Of a DNA stretch of 64,000 nucleotides, positions 32,985 to 43,890 are shown piece by piece. The stretch spans positions 46,631,311-46,695,310 of the forward strand of contig OY735224.1 in NCBI GenBank assembly GCA_963457665.1, read 5' to 3'. Position 1 is the first letter of the stretch. Each line of letters begins with the position of its first letter. The DNA is from Thysanoteuthis rhombus. Its lineage: Eukaryota; Mollusca; Cephalopoda; Oegopsida; Thysanoteuthidae. Both the position numbers and the translations under genes were made by a program. The notes below the pieces were generated by a model. The model was not told the DNA's origin, did not search any database, and saw only the letters and a program-made list of their open reading frames with translations.

Positions 32985-33075
32985 AGCCAGAAGTCATCAT
33001 ATAGGCCAAATGCAAGAACACACAACCTCAAAATAGCCAACACCGAAGAGCATATGCACTCTTTGTCAACAAAGA
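32985..33075 (+). repeat. Repeat pair, left member
   Basis: AAATGCAAGAACACACAACC, CAAAATAGCCAACACCGAAG and GCATATGCACTCTTTGTCAA match the reverse complement of 33765-33835. The two members are inverted, about 700 bp apart. Confidence 0.6.
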
Positions 33076-33192
33076 GACAGGCAAACCACACAGATTTCCA
33101 AAATCTATCAAAAATCAACTTATCAGAGTTAATAAAATCTGAACTACTTATTCATTTATGAATTAATTAGTCTATAAAAAGGGTATTTTTTT

Positions 33193-33195
<3 letters not shown>

Positions 33196-33225
<30 letters not shown>
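33196..33225. repeat. Poly-A run
   Basis: About 26 A residues, followed by a C-rich stretch. Confidence 0.85.
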
Positions 33226-33306
33226 CCCTCCGGCCCCTCAATTCAATTTCATGAATTCTCTGGACACTGAAAACATTTACATTCTTCCTAACATAAATCA
33301 GAATTT

Positions 33307-33578
33307 CTATTATTATTTGGACTATCCTCATCTTGGTTGTTTTTCAGACAACGTTTCGGCCGTTGTACTCTATAACCTTCATCAGGTATCATCTGGTAGG
33401 TGTGGGGGAATAACGAACTGAACCCTTCATTAAACCGACGGGGATATATAGACTACACTCTCCTCTTGGCAGTAGCAGTATTTTCGAAATATTATTGTCT
33501 CACACTGGGATTGAACCTAACCCCTTGTGTCCAAGATGAGGATAGTCCGAATAATAGAAATAATAATACATCTAAAAA
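33307..33578 (-). mobile_element. tRNA-headed SINE with hammerhead-like 3' core, inverted pair
   Basis: 33307-33518 is a minus-strand unit. In plus-strand order it shows the tail (TATTATTTGGACTATCC), GAAAC complement (TTTC at 33354), the CTGATGA complement at 33379-33385, the GGTTC-rich body and a B-box complement GGGATTGAACC. From 33530 a plus-strand tail piece follows (CCAAGATGAGGATAGTCCGA) with AATAATAATA. The outer flank CATCTAAAAAATTCAGAG resembles those at 13.08 and 53.56 kb. Confidence 0.75.
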
Positions 33579-33714
33579 ATTCAGAGAAATAAATCAGAAA
33601 TTATATCAGTTGAAATTTCATTGAAAACATGTGAAATTATGTAAAATCGTGTCCTGAATTGGTAAATGAAAATTGCAATAAAATGCCAACCAGACAAATT
33701 AACATGACAAACAC

Positions 33715-33850
33715 AACATCTACGGCGTTTAAACAGATTGTTCAAGTTTGGCCTAGCTACTAACTTTATCATCAAAGAGTGCATAGACTCTTTGGAGTTG
33801 GCTATTTTAGGGTTACACATTTTTGCATTCAGTCTTTCTGACAACCTTTG
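33715..33850 (-). repeat. Repeat pair, right member (inverted)
   Basis: Inverted partner of 32985-33075; plus strand shows ATCAAAGAGTGCATAGACTC and TTGGAGTTGGCTATTTTAGG. Confidence 0.6.
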
Positions 33851-33952
33851 GTTTTAGGGTGTTTTTAGTATGATTCATATGTCATCTTATCTACCAAGAT
33901 ATGTGCATGTATGTGTTAATATATAGAGAACGATTCATATCTTGAAAGTGTA

Positions 33953-34290
33953 TCAATTATTAGCAATAGAGTTTGGTTGATTAACCCTCATACCGTAATA
34001 TATTAGATTGAAATGATAAAATAACCTGCTGTTTTGACAGTATACCCGGGGGTGGATATTTAAAGCACTGTAGTATCTGGAAAGACTTGTGATAAGACAT
34101 GCTTCATTGATAACACACTGGCGATCAAATAATTCACGAGTAACAGACCAAAGTGTTACCATATCACTGGTAATATATTCGAGGTATTTATTTTCAGGAA
34201 CATTTGATTCATTGTACACGTATGGTTTGATTAGTGTGGTTAATCCATTCACAAATCTTCTGTACTGTTCAAGGTCTTATAATAATTTAA
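33953..34290 (-). other. Unidentified open stretch, possible coding fragment
   Basis: The minus strand stays open for about 110 codons. It includes LEQYRRFVNGLTTLIKPYVY, then NESNVPENKYLEYITSDMVT, then LWSVTRELFDRQCVINEACL. The composition looks more like a soluble alpha-helical protein than random AT-rich DNA. I do not recognise the family. No strong acceptor precedes it, although CAG/GT sites near 33990-34060 could be donors. The plus strand over 34089-34436 is also open for 115 codons and has a plausible exon frame between TTTTCAG (ends 34304) and CAAG|GTATTA. Both cannot be right, and either may be chance. Confidence 0.3.
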
Positions 34291-34439
34291 TGATCGTATT
34301 TTCAGCTTATTCTCAAGTTACATCAATTTATGCCGCTATACCTCTACTGTACTACATCAAAATCTGTGCTAATCAAAACAGCACTATTCAAGGTATTACT
34401 GTATTGTTATATCATCATATCAACAGTTTGATATAGTGG

Positions 34440-35040
34440 TGGGGGGGTCAACTTATATCACAGATATGAATGAGCTAAATGCGTGAAATTCAAACTGAAA
34501 TTTGGGCCTTGTCTTATCTGAAAGTCACCTTATTCAGAGATATATGATAAATAAAAATTTCACACTAACTTTTTATGTAATGTTTTTCGAGTCAGTTTTT
34601 AGGAAAGGCCCTTTTGAAATATTTTTTAATTTACATTAGGAAATCTAGACAAACAAAAAAAAGAAAAAATTTTAAATCAACAAGAAATTTGTTTTTTCAG
34701 ATCAAAATCTCAGTCTGAATATATTATCAAAAAAATTAGCAGAGTACTCATCAAGAATGGGATTATTTACGTATGAATTGTCTCCTCAAAGTGTCCTTCC
34801 CTAGTACTCCCACTTTGGATTTTTGTGAAGAATCAGTGCACACACTGGAAAACTGTCTCTCAATGTGGATATTCTTTCTTTTTTTCTTCATTATATACAG
34901 CATAGTAAATGGAAAATTCATATCTGACAAATTGTGATACTTATAGACATTTTATTATCAGGAACTTATTGCTTGGAACTGATTTTACTCGGCAGCAAAT
35001 CAAGCAGCCTTAGATTGTGTGAATAACAAGAAACAAGCTT
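34440..35040. other. No recognised feature
   Basis: AT-rich sequence; nothing supportable. Confidence 0.4.
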
Positions 35041-35041
35041 T

Positions 35042-35108
35042 GTGCAGGAATAGAATTTGCATCAACTTTGGAAGCAGGCTATGGTCTTACCACTGAACTA
35101 GCAACACA
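35042..35108 (-). mobile_element. tRNA-Gly(TCC)-like pseudogene or SINE head
   Basis: On the minus strand: TTGCTAGTTCAGTGGTAAGA is a Gly-type A box / D arm. CCTGCTTCCAAAG looks like an anticodon arm with TCC, and GCAAATTCTATTCCTGC is a decayed T arm. The T-loop GTTCGA is lost, so it is not a working tRNA gene. Confidence 0.6.
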
Positions 35109-35434
35109 CAGGGTAAATTACTCTTTTTCTAATTTGAGTTGTTCCCTATGATACAGAATGAAGTACCAGTAAATGGATCCCTGCAGAAAAGTAATTTCTT
35201 TCATTTACAACATCTAAGGCCAATCGACTTAGATGCCAAGCAATATTTTCCTGATGAAATGTCTTTATGATTATCACATAACATAGATATAAGATGCCCG
35301 ACTATATGAGATGGTTTGTAGAGAATTTGGAAGTATGGAGCATTTCTAAGCATAATTGCCCTAATGGAACTTCGGTAGAAAAAAAAAAACCCAAGGCATA
35401 ATACCAGTGCATTTGACGCAGTGTGATATTAGAA

Positions 35435-35835
35435 ACTATTCGCCAATTTACATAGGTTTCTTGAGTTTTTTCTAATTGGTCGGGCTGACTATGTATGTAT
35501 CACGCGTACAGGCCACATCTATGGAGCTAGAGGGTTGAAAATTTAAAAATATGTCAAGGAAAAAAATGGTTTTTTCAATTAAAAAGAAAAAGTTAGTTTA
35601 GGAAGTCAATTTACAATACAAGTTCATACAAAATTGGTCGCCTAATTTGTGTCTGGCAGCGCATATTAGTTTTGAAAATTGATTTGAATTTCTTCTCACT
35701 GATCACCACTAAACAAAAGTAACTTAAGTGATCACCACTTTTTCCAATCTCTTAATTGATGATCCCCAAGACAGCATGCTGCCAAAAGACAGTGGTCACA
35801 TGATGATTTCTATTGAGTGACTAAACAGATTATAT
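35435..35835 (-). repeat. Family A repeat, copy 6 (minus, nearly full length)
   Basis: Plus strand shows ATAGGTTTCTTGAGTTTTTT, GGCTGACTATGTATGTATCA, GTCTGGCAGCGCATATTAG, TCTCACTGATCACCACTAAA, GATGATCCCCAAGACAGCAT and CACATGATGATTTCTATTGA. This is the whole family A consensus in reverse. Confidence 0.75.
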
Positions 35836-35839
35836 TCAG

Positions 35840-36438
35840 TTAAAAATAAAAAAATAAAAAAATAAAGATTCTAATGACCATCTTATATATCAAATATGTA
35901 CAGTCAGTGGATATTTAGATTGCAAAGTTTACGATGTCTGGCCTTTTATTTGGTACCTTGGCCTTTCGGTTAATTCTGCCAGGCATGACTCTTCTTTCCC
36001 TTAACCCAAGTGGATATACCTTATCTTTACAGCTAACAGAGACCAGTTACAACAGAAATCTAATTTGTGCTATTTGCCAGAATTTGAGTGAATAAACCCA
36101 ACAACTTATCACCTTAAAAAAACCCAAGTAGCCTTTTGGAAATGTCGGAGTTCAAGATGAATTCATGCAAGTAAATAAAACTGACAGCTACCTATCACTG
36201 ATAACATCTCCAGCTTATTGTTACACAACAATGCATCGAGATTTTTACTACAACGTAATCCAAGATGCTCACCAATCTATAAATGGCATTCTTCATGTGT
36301 GCAGTGTTTGTGTAACTGTAGCACAGACAGCTCACAAACAACCAGAGTATTTTTCTTTTGAGATCTGTCAAAAGAGATTGGTCTGAGAGGAAATAAACAA
36401 GTCTCTTGGTAAGTAGAAAAACACAAAATCATCCAAAA

Positions 36439-36440
<2 letters not shown>
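35840..36440. other. No recognised gene
   Basis: An open frame of 73 codons at 36165-36386 is unassigned. Confidence 0.4.

Positions 36441-36484
<44 letters not shown>
36441..36484. repeat. (TA)n microsatellite
   Basis: About 21 TA units. Confidence 0.95.
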
Positions 36485-36487
<3 letters not shown>

Positions 36488-36489
36488 TT

Positions 36490-36745
36490 CAGGGAGTCTC
36501 AGAGTTACAAGCACCTGACTTATGAACAACTAGTACTCACAAACTGTCAATTATTTTTTTTTTTTTTTAACAAGATAGTGTTAGTCAGTGGTTTGTAATC
36601 AAAATATTGGACTTCGGTGAAAAGAAAAAAAAAAATGTATTTTGGGCTGAAATTTTCTGATGCAAATTCTTACGATGCAGAGTTTATATCATTCACACTT
36701 ATAATTTTTGGTAGATATTTAAAACTTCAGCCAGGTTTCAGCCTG

Positions 36746-36782
<37 letters not shown>

Positions 36783-37104
36783 CACTTGTTCCAATTTTCA
36801 AAGTAAACGTTTATTGTATTTTATTTGTTTTCGCCATGAATACAAACATCTTTGGTTACATTATTATTTTTGAGAAATTTGGTGGAGGCTTTCAACAGAG
36901 GAAAATAAAAAAAAAAATTTAAAAAAGAAAAGAAACAAAGTCATATTGTTTCTTAATATTAGTATATAGTACCTTTCCATGCATACAAAAATGAACTTTT
37001 GACTACCTAACACTTGATATACACCGCATGTAACTGTTCTGACATACAAACACATCTGACCTACAGACCAAGGATCAGAACTTGATCATAAACCAGAGAC
37101 TCCT
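36490..37104. mobile_element. DNA-transposon-like element with terminal inverted repeats
   Basis: Left end CAGGGAGTCTCAGAGTTACA, then AGCACCTGACTTATGAACAA. Read inward from the right, CAGGAGTCTCTGGTTTATGA. The GGGAGTCTC…GAGTTA…GACTTATGAAC pattern is typical of short pogo-like elements in animals. The interior holds poly-T and poly-A runs (36548-36562, 36745-36777) and no transposase. A related end sequence (GGCTCCCCGACTTGAGAACA) lies at 42062-42081. Confidence 0.5.
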
Positions 37105-37359
37105 GGTAAACATACATTTATAAATATATTATATAGATGATTAAAACATGCCTAAAAGTCAGACCATAGATGCACTAGTTTAATCTCATGGATTCTCTTG
37201 AGAGCCCTTCCCTTTCAAGACACCATTTTATGGAGATTTTATTTTTCGGGATGTCAGTCAGTAAGTGACTAATAGCAGTATAAATGCACCAAGAGGAGCT
37301 AGTCTAGCCCCCGAAGAGCTGAATTGGCAAATTTTGTTTCAGTATGTCATTCCGTCAGT

Positions 37360-37640
37360 CAGCAACAGTCATAGGAACTAGAGATGCCAGTGCATTCGAA
37401 AACGAGAAGCAACAGTCACAAAATTTATGAACTCTGGGCCATCTTGCCAGTACCAAGCCTGGGTAAAAAAAGAGGTTCAGACTCTAGGCTAGCAACTCCA
37501 CCCTGTAAAAACCTATTTGCTACTGAAACTGCAGGGGGGTGGGGGAGTTGGGAGAAAAGAAAAAGCAGCCCTAGGCGCCACAGGGAGTCTACAGAATAAA
37601 GAACATTATTATAATACATAGACTGCACGAGGATTGGTTG
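37360..37640 (+). repeat. Family D, copy 1
   Basis: GGCTAGCAACTCCACCCTGT, then AACCTATTTGCTACTGAAAC and GCAG. The second copy (56575-56660) reads GGCTAGCAACTCCACCCTAT, then AACCTACTTGCAACTGAAAC. Function and class unknown. Confidence 0.6.
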
Positions 37641-38090
37641 CTTCCATGGTTGGTTTCATACTCTATCATTAGAGTGCAATATTGTTTCTTTCATGGCATC
37701 ACTGCAGTAACCGAGGGCTGTGGGTACTTGTTGGGGGCCCCACCCCCATCTCCGCGGGTAAGTAACACGAGAGGCAAGTGATCGTGGCGCCAGAAACAAC
37801 AAAAGAAAGAATCCCCGATTCGATTTCAACGTTTCAACACAAACAACCCGAGGTTGAAGTAAAAGCTGACATAAAGGGACCCCACCCCACAGAATTTTCT
37901 CTCACTCCTCTTACTAGCTAGAAATTCTTTGTGGGAGAGAGAGAGCAGCTGAATAAAATTCGTACAGTTCTTAGAAAATACTGCACCAGCCTTCACAGGT
38001 AGGCGGGTAACTATGATCACTGGGACAGTGACCTGTTAGCTACAAATTCTAGAGGGGGAAAAAAAAAAAAAAAAAAAAATAGATTCAAGA
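37641..38090. other. No recognised gene
   Basis: Includes a GC-richer patch at 37715-37800 with a consensus-like splice donor (CGG|GTAAGT at about 37760). No open frame or acceptor makes an exon credible. Poly-A at 38060-38079. Confidence 0.35.
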
Positions 38091-38099
38091 ATTTTTTAT

Positions 38100-38465
38100 G
38101 ATCTATAGAAACCACCAGATGACAACTCTTTTGGCAGCGTGCCATTTCAGGGAGGGGGGAGGGTGATCAACAAAAAAAAATTTATAAAAGGGGTAATCAA
38201 TGTATTTATTACTCTCGACTTCTGCTGCATGACAGTGACGACTAAAAAGTTTACATTTTCCAAGAACAAGCGTGAACGTTGCCACACACTAAATGGACCA
38301 ATTTTGCATAAAATTACATAGTAAATTGAAAAAGGGTGGGGGTTAACCTTAGGAAATGTTCAGGTTTTTAACCCTATATCTCCGTTGGTACTACCTTTAT
38401 GCATGATACATAGCCAGCCAGGAAAATCCGCCCCCAACAACAATTTTGATCCTTATGAAAGGAGA
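38100..38465 (+). repeat. Family A repeat, copy 7
   Basis: ATAGAAACCACCAGATGACA, CTTTTGGCAGCGTGCCATTT, AGAACAAGCGTGAACGTTGC, TAACCCTATATCTCCGTTGG and ATGATACATAGCCAGCCAGG, in family order. Confidence 0.75.
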
Positions 38466-38491
38466 AGTGAACAACAAAATCTAAAAAAAAA

Positions 38492-38519
38492 TTTATATAT
38501 ATATATATATATATATATT
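38492..38519. repeat. (TA)n microsatellite
   Basis: TA run 30 bp beyond a family A copy. Confidence 0.9.
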
Positions 38520-38754
38520 TGTCCAGTAAATCTGAAATCTAAAGATACACAAATCTAGAATTAAAATATGGAATTTATCAGAACTCTCAAACGAAAATAA
38601 GTCAACTAACATTCCAAGGGAAATTATGAGTCAGTGCCATGCATAATATACGACTTTTCAGCCCATGAATTAAGCAGTGTTAGAAGTGAAATCAAGTAAC
38701 TTTGATGAATATGCTGCTAGCATGGTTTGAATCATTAATTTATGATTGAAGAAA

Positions 38755-38995
38755 AAGTCTAGTTAGTCACTCTAAAAGGTGATCAATTAAAAAAAATTGG
38801 AAAAGGGGGGTGGTTGACTAATGAATGAATTACTTGTCTCCCCTTTTTTGGACTGTGATCAATAAAAAGCACAAAATTGGAGAGAAAAAAGAAACAAGCC
38901 TGATTGCTGCACGGCACAAACTAAACGGACCAATTCAACAAACATACATCGCAAATTGACTCAAAGAAAAACCTATGTTGGCGAACGTATGTGTG
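38755..38995 (+). repeat. Family A repeat, copy 8 (internally deleted)
   Basis: TCTAGTTAGTCACTCTAAAA jumps straight to GGTGATCAATTAAAAAAAAT, then AATGAATGAATTACTTGTCT, CAAACTAAACGGACCAATTC, and CCTATGTTGGCGA. Confidence 0.65.
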
Positions 38996-39437
38996 TGTTG
39001 GGTATGAGGTGTCAAGAAAGAAAAAAAGAAAAAAAAAAAAAAATCAATTCCCTTGGGGTGGTACTAGTGTGCAAGCAATATTTCACGTTTCTATAATGAA
39101 CAGTTAGGGTTGGGTGAAGTCCAGATAGATATATATACACATATAAATCTCAAAACACAAAAATAACCGAAAAACAACATCAATGATTAAAACCAGTCTG
39201 TTGTGGGTAGTCACGATCAAATTGAAACTGTTTTAAGCACCGGGTAATGTCAAAAATTTTTGAAAGTAGTTCCAGCAGGAGGAAGAGGGAAGGAAAAAAA
39301 AAAAAAAAAATACTGGATAATATTTGTAAAAAATATAAAAATAAAAATAAATAAAAAAGAACTAGTTTTTAATTCAGTTCTTCGGTGAAATATCACAGGT
39401 ATACAATAATTCCTCATCTTGGAAATTCAGATAAAAC

Positions 39438-39700
39438 TACCATATTTTACACTATATAAGACGCATCTTGGGAAGCAAACATTCTGCTATTTACTAGCGT
39501 TAGTGTGCTATGCAAATAATGTAAACCGCCAGTCACTGTGGGAGTTAATATAGATTTGAATATATAAGAGCATTAGAATAACTCGATAGTGTAGTGGGGC
39601 TATGAAGATCAGAGGGGACAAAAAAGAGGGTTCTTTTTTAAAGTCATTTTCGAAGAATATGCCAGCAAATATTGATGTGCGTCTTACGTGAAATACGGTA
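39438..39700. mobile_element. 263-bp MITE with TACCGTATTT termini
   Basis: Left end TACCATATTTTACACTATAT, then AAGACGCATC. Inward from the right, TACCGTATTTCACGTAAGAC, then GCACATC. No transposase and no certain target duplication. I cannot place the superfamily; a relative lies at 29955-30062. Confidence 0.6.
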
Positions 39701-39719
39701 ACTCTCATATACTCCAAAG

Positions 39720-40060
39720 ATTACGGAATACTAGCAACAAAGAAAAAAAAAGAAAGAAAAAAGAAAAAAAAAAGAAAAAATTGGAAACCACGTCCAGAAA
39801 ATAAGTTTCCTTCTTGAAGGTTGCAAGCACAACATTTATCATTGAGCAATCAGAAGGAGGGGAAAAAAAAAAAAAAGAAAAAAAAAGGTACTCGAAATAA
39901 AAATGCTTCTCAACAACACACCTGCCCGTTGTGTTCATTCTTTTCAGAATGAGAACACCCACCGATAACTATTCCCAGGCAACCTGTAATCAGGCTGATA
40001 TTACCGCCCCCCAGCCAAAATAAATAAATAAATAAATAAATGAAAAGATCCAATTCACAA
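39720..40060. repeat. A-rich low-complexity stretches
   Basis: (GA)AAAA-type runs at 39740-39785 and 39860-39890 and AATAAATAAAT at 40019-40045. No gene. Confidence 0.6.
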
Positions 40061-40129
40061 CTACAAATAATTCTGGGCACATATCTTTGCTAATGCTATT
40101 ATACAGACGAGTATTTGCGTAAGGATCTA

Positions 40130-40455
40130 CCACAAAATTTGGTCATTTCTTTTGTAACCTATTGCCCACTCTACTTCGAGATTTCATTGAAATTGGTCGA
40201 GAACTTTCATGTCATGTGACAGACTTGAGCATATACATGGAAAAGGAAAAAAAAAAAAGAATTCCTGGATCCACCCCAAAATTCAACCAATTCTTCCTTC
40301 TCATCGCCCATCTTTCCACAAAATTCAAATGAAATTCGTAAAGATCTTTCATGGATCTTAAAATTTGATTATTTCTTCTGCATACCATTGTCCATCCTTC
40401 CAGGAAATCTCATTGAAATTCATTGAGAACTTTTGGATATAGTGTGGACATTTAA
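40130..40455 (+). repeat. Degenerate tandem repeat related to 32420-32815
   Basis: GGATC/GGATCT starts recur near 40128, 40269 and 40353. They are followed by AAAATTTGgTCATTTCTTnTG, a cATTGnCCAnnCTTCC block, and TCATTGAAATTCATTGAGAA. Confidence 0.6.
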
Positions 40456-40539
40456 GAGCATATAAATCATCAAACCTAAAAAAAAAAAGTAGAGGTATTA
40501 AGATAAAGATTTTTTTTTTTTTCCCAAATATCATCCACG

Positions 40540-40705
40540 CACTTTGCCAGATAGGTCTCTTCAGTGTTGATCAGGCTTACTGATTGTGCATACAAGCCAT
40601 ACCAATAAAGCTAGAAGAAAATTTAAACATCTACTCGTATCTCTTCTGCTGCCAAACGATGATCAGGTGGTGGTTTCTATCAAGTGACTAACCAGACCGT
40701 TTAAA
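40540..40705 (-). repeat. Family A repeat, copy 9 (minus, internally deleted)
   Basis: Plus strand: TTCAGTGTTGATCAGGCTTA, ATACAAGCCATACCAATAAA, then CTGCCAAACGATGATCAGGT and GGTTTCTATCAAGTGACTAA. The two ends are joined without the middle. Confidence 0.65.
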
Positions 40706-40734
40706 AAAAAAAAAATTTTTTTTCAACCCTGTAT

Positions 40735-40935
40735 CATGGATGTGTGTTTGAGGGGAGAGCCTGACAGAGCCTATCCATCTTCAGGCTGGTAATGAATCCT
40801 AAACTGGTTGCCAACCATAGCTAGATAGCCCACTCTACCTCACAATTCACCTATAGCTGGGTGGGGAAGAGATATATTCATGCCTTTTCCCCGCAAGAGC
40901 CTAAGTGCTAAGTGGACTTGGACTGTCTCAGCTGA
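40735..40935 (-). mobile_element. SINE family C, copy 2 (minus)
   Basis: Plus strand: AGCCTGACAGAGCCTATCCA, GGTTGCCAACCATAGCTAGA, AGCTGGGTGGGGAAGAGATA, and TTCATGCCTTTTCCCCGCAA. It matches 54335-54520 and the reverse of 29155-29320. Confidence 0.65.
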
Positions 40936-41984
40936 TTTTAAACCAAATGGTGTGTCCAGTACCGCTGACACTATATCTTAAAAAAATGTTATTAAAAAAA
41001 ATTCTATCATAGAAATTATCTAGAAGCCGTACACATCTAGCAACTGCCAATTACATTAATAAACTTGCAAGTGTTTCTCTACAAAACAGTATATTGTGAG
41101 CATCGATAGCTTAAATGGTTTTGCTTTAATGAACTTTTGAAGCCATCTATTACTATTGTAAACACTTTCTAAATCACAATCAAATCTAACCGAGTGACAC
41201 TGACTTAAAATTGAAAAGACACCTTAGAAGCTATTTTTCTATCCGAATTCAATTTGTACCAAAGCCTTCCATACAATCCACTGAAGCTTTCATGACTTAC
41301 TCAGGTTGGAATAGTTCTTTTGAAAAAAGCATTAAAAAACTTGTGGTTAATTTCTTCTTTTGCCCACCCACATCTTATTCTGGATGAATACTATCCACAG
41401 TTCAGGGTGAACGGATTCAAAACCATTTAGCAGAATAATCAAATCACAGTGTTGGCATTCACTCAGAAACAAGTTTTATGCTATTTTCACCAAAAAATAA
41501 CCTGGCTGGTTTCAAGAACCCCCATCTCCAGCTGAAAAAAAAAAACAAAAACAAACTTACAATTTCATACACACATCGCTGCCAAAAACAGCAGAGCCAC
41601 CTAAAAAGCCTTTATCAGATGATGACCCAGGGGCAGACATGGTTTTGGGGGCCAAAGAATCATTACCACTAACCTGGAGTATTGTAGCAGTAGCTTAAGA
41701 CAGGGGTTTCTCAAACTGGAATCTATGTCCAATTTTGAAATGAACTGTTAAGTCCTGAATGAAATATGTGGTATCCAGAGGGAGGGGGTATCAGCTGTAC
41801 CAGACTTCAATGGCCGATTTCCATATAGAAAACCATGCTTGATATAAGAATAAGACTAATTTTATTGATATAATTTGTCCAGTCCCAGGTATTCTTTGAG
41901 AAACCATGCTTTACGATATCAAACTTTGATTATTCATCTCGGTACAGAATGTCAGATGAAAATAAAGGCTCATTTTTTAATCTT
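40936..41984. other. No recognised gene
   Basis: AT-rich sequence without a supportable exon, RNA gene or shared repeat. Confidence 0.4.
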
Positions 41985-42065
41985 TGCAACCCACAACAAA
42001 CCAGTTTGAACACTGTTGCTGGGTTTAGGTTATTTGTGTGTTCTGACATTTCTAAGTATACTGGC
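41985..42065 (+). repeat. Family I, copy 2
   Basis: Pairs with 30108-30190. A sequence like the left end of the 36490 element follows directly (CTGGCTCCCCGACTTGAGAA). Confidence 0.55.
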
Positions 42066-42815
42066 TCCCCGACTTGAGAACAGCTCCATTCCAACTGGCA
42101 GATGGTATCACAAAATACTTGTAAGTTGGGGAAATATCTTTACATCTATTACCCATATTTCACTTATAAAAACAATTTGTTTTATATTTCATTTCAAAAG
42201 ATTATAGGGGAATGAAAGAGTGAGGGTGACAATTTTTACATGTACATACATAGGTACACTCTTATAAAATGTCTTATATAATCTTATACACACATACAAT
42301 GAAGAATAATATTGATGGTATTTATGTAGCATGTAGGTTTTTTTTCAAAGTACAACTAATTTTTATACACTCGTACTTATATAGCTCTCAAACACAGGAC
42401 CAAGAATTGTTTTTTTTTCCATTTACTTATATTGTTTGAATTTAGAAGCATTACTCATATCTATACAAATTTCTTTTTTCTTTTTTTATATCAATGCAGC
42501 TGTGCGTATGTGTAAGGCTCGATACTGGTGAAGTGAAAAAGGCAAAGTTAGTACAGAGATAGGTCACGTAGGAAGAATGGTTAAGATCAGAACGGCCGAT
42601 GAGTCAGCGAAATAATGATTTTAGGGAGAAAAAGAGAAAGAGAAAGAAAGGCCAGGGCAAGAGGCATGACCAGCTAGGGATCCTGGCGCCAACGTGCATT
42701 GGACCATGTGTGTCCAGGGGTTTTATAGGGGCTGTCAGAGGAAGTGATATTTTCGACATCTAGCTAAGAGACGAGTTTACATTGGGAAGCCACTTTCTCT
42801 ATCTGGTCTTCGAGC
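42066..42815. other. No recognised gene
   Basis: T-rich runs and a purine-rich patch (42622-42650). No exon supported. Confidence 0.35.
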
Positions 42816-42819
42816 CTCA

Positions 42820-43125
42820 CTGTTCAGTGGAAATTTGAAATTTTGCACACATTCCCTCTCAATGAGTAAGGAAAATGTTCTTTTTTTTGCTTTGTTCTTT
42901 TTATCTATCCCCCCAAGTTTTCATTGGAGCGGTTCAATTTACAATGAAAGTTTATGCTAAATTAGACTTAGTTTGATTCCACCAGCATTTGCACTTTTTC
43001 TTTTTATTTCTACTTTTTAGTGAGAGCCCCCACAAGTAACTTATTCGCTGATCACCCTTTTTCCAATTTAAAAAAAAAAATTTTCTTTTTATTTGATCAC
43101 CCCATCAAGTGACTAACCAATAAAT
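42820..43125 (-). repeat. Family A repeat, copy 10 (minus)
   Basis: Plus strand: AGTTTTCATTGGAGCGGTTC, AATGAAAGTTTATGCTAAAT, TTATTCGCTGATCACCCTTT and CATCAAGTGACTAACCAATA. Confidence 0.7.
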
Positions 43126-43585
43126 TTGTGACAGTGGTACTATTTTCACCAAGTTACCTTGATTTTACTTCCACCATAGCTCAATCTGCACAGTGAAAAG
43201 CGGCATATGTGGTGGGTGGTGATTCATAATTTCCCTTGGAATGTTAATTCTTCTGGCATTCACAACTTCCGAGTTGATGTTCATGAACCCAGGAATCAAA
43301 TGTTATTTTGAGGTCATGAGATTTTAATCAACTGACCAGATGACAATGTCAAGAAGAAGCTGAACAATTGAGGTGAACTTCAACCGAGAAGTCAAGACAA
43401 TACTACTCTATATTACCTTGTCATGAAATGGCTGGCATTTTTTTTTTCTTTTCTAACTGATAGCTCGTGCCAACAAACAAAAGAATTGTGTGTACTGCGG
43501 TATTTGCCCGACACTTGTTCTTTTCAATCAATTTACGATCTTAGTCCGAGATCCACGGCAACCTATTCGAGAACAATACATAATT
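43126..43585. other. No recognised feature
   Basis: Nothing supportable. Confidence 0.35.
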
Positions 43586-43587
43586 CA

Positions 43588-43890
43588 GGTCTGGTTAGTC
43601 ATTCAATAGAAACCATCAAGCGACCAACATCTTATCGCAGAATGTCAAGTTGGGGTGATAAATTAAATTGGAAAAAGAGGGGGGTGACCATTGAATAAAT
43701 TGCTTTTCGTTGGAAAGGTTTTCAAAAAAGAAAAAAAAAAAAAAAAAAAAAAAGCAAGTTTGCCACCGAACACAAACTAAGATCAATTTCGCATAAACTT
43801 ACATTGCAAACTAAAGACATACGTAAATGTTGAGCACTCTCAAACACCCTTGGTGTCGACTTAGAAGAAACATTTGACGACAGTTTTTAT
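43588..43890 (+). repeat. Family A repeat, copy 11
   Basis: GGTCTGGTTAGTCATTCAAT, AGAAACCATCAAGCGACCAA, TTAAATTGGAAAAAGAGGGG, a poly-A run (43731-43753), CACAAACTAAGATCAATTTC and GCATAAACTTACATTGCAAA. The 3' part is missing. Confidence 0.75.

Noticed and set aside
37715-37770. Plus-strand exon ending at CGG|GTAAGT
   Set aside because: Good donor but no open frame of useful length or convincing acceptor upstream.
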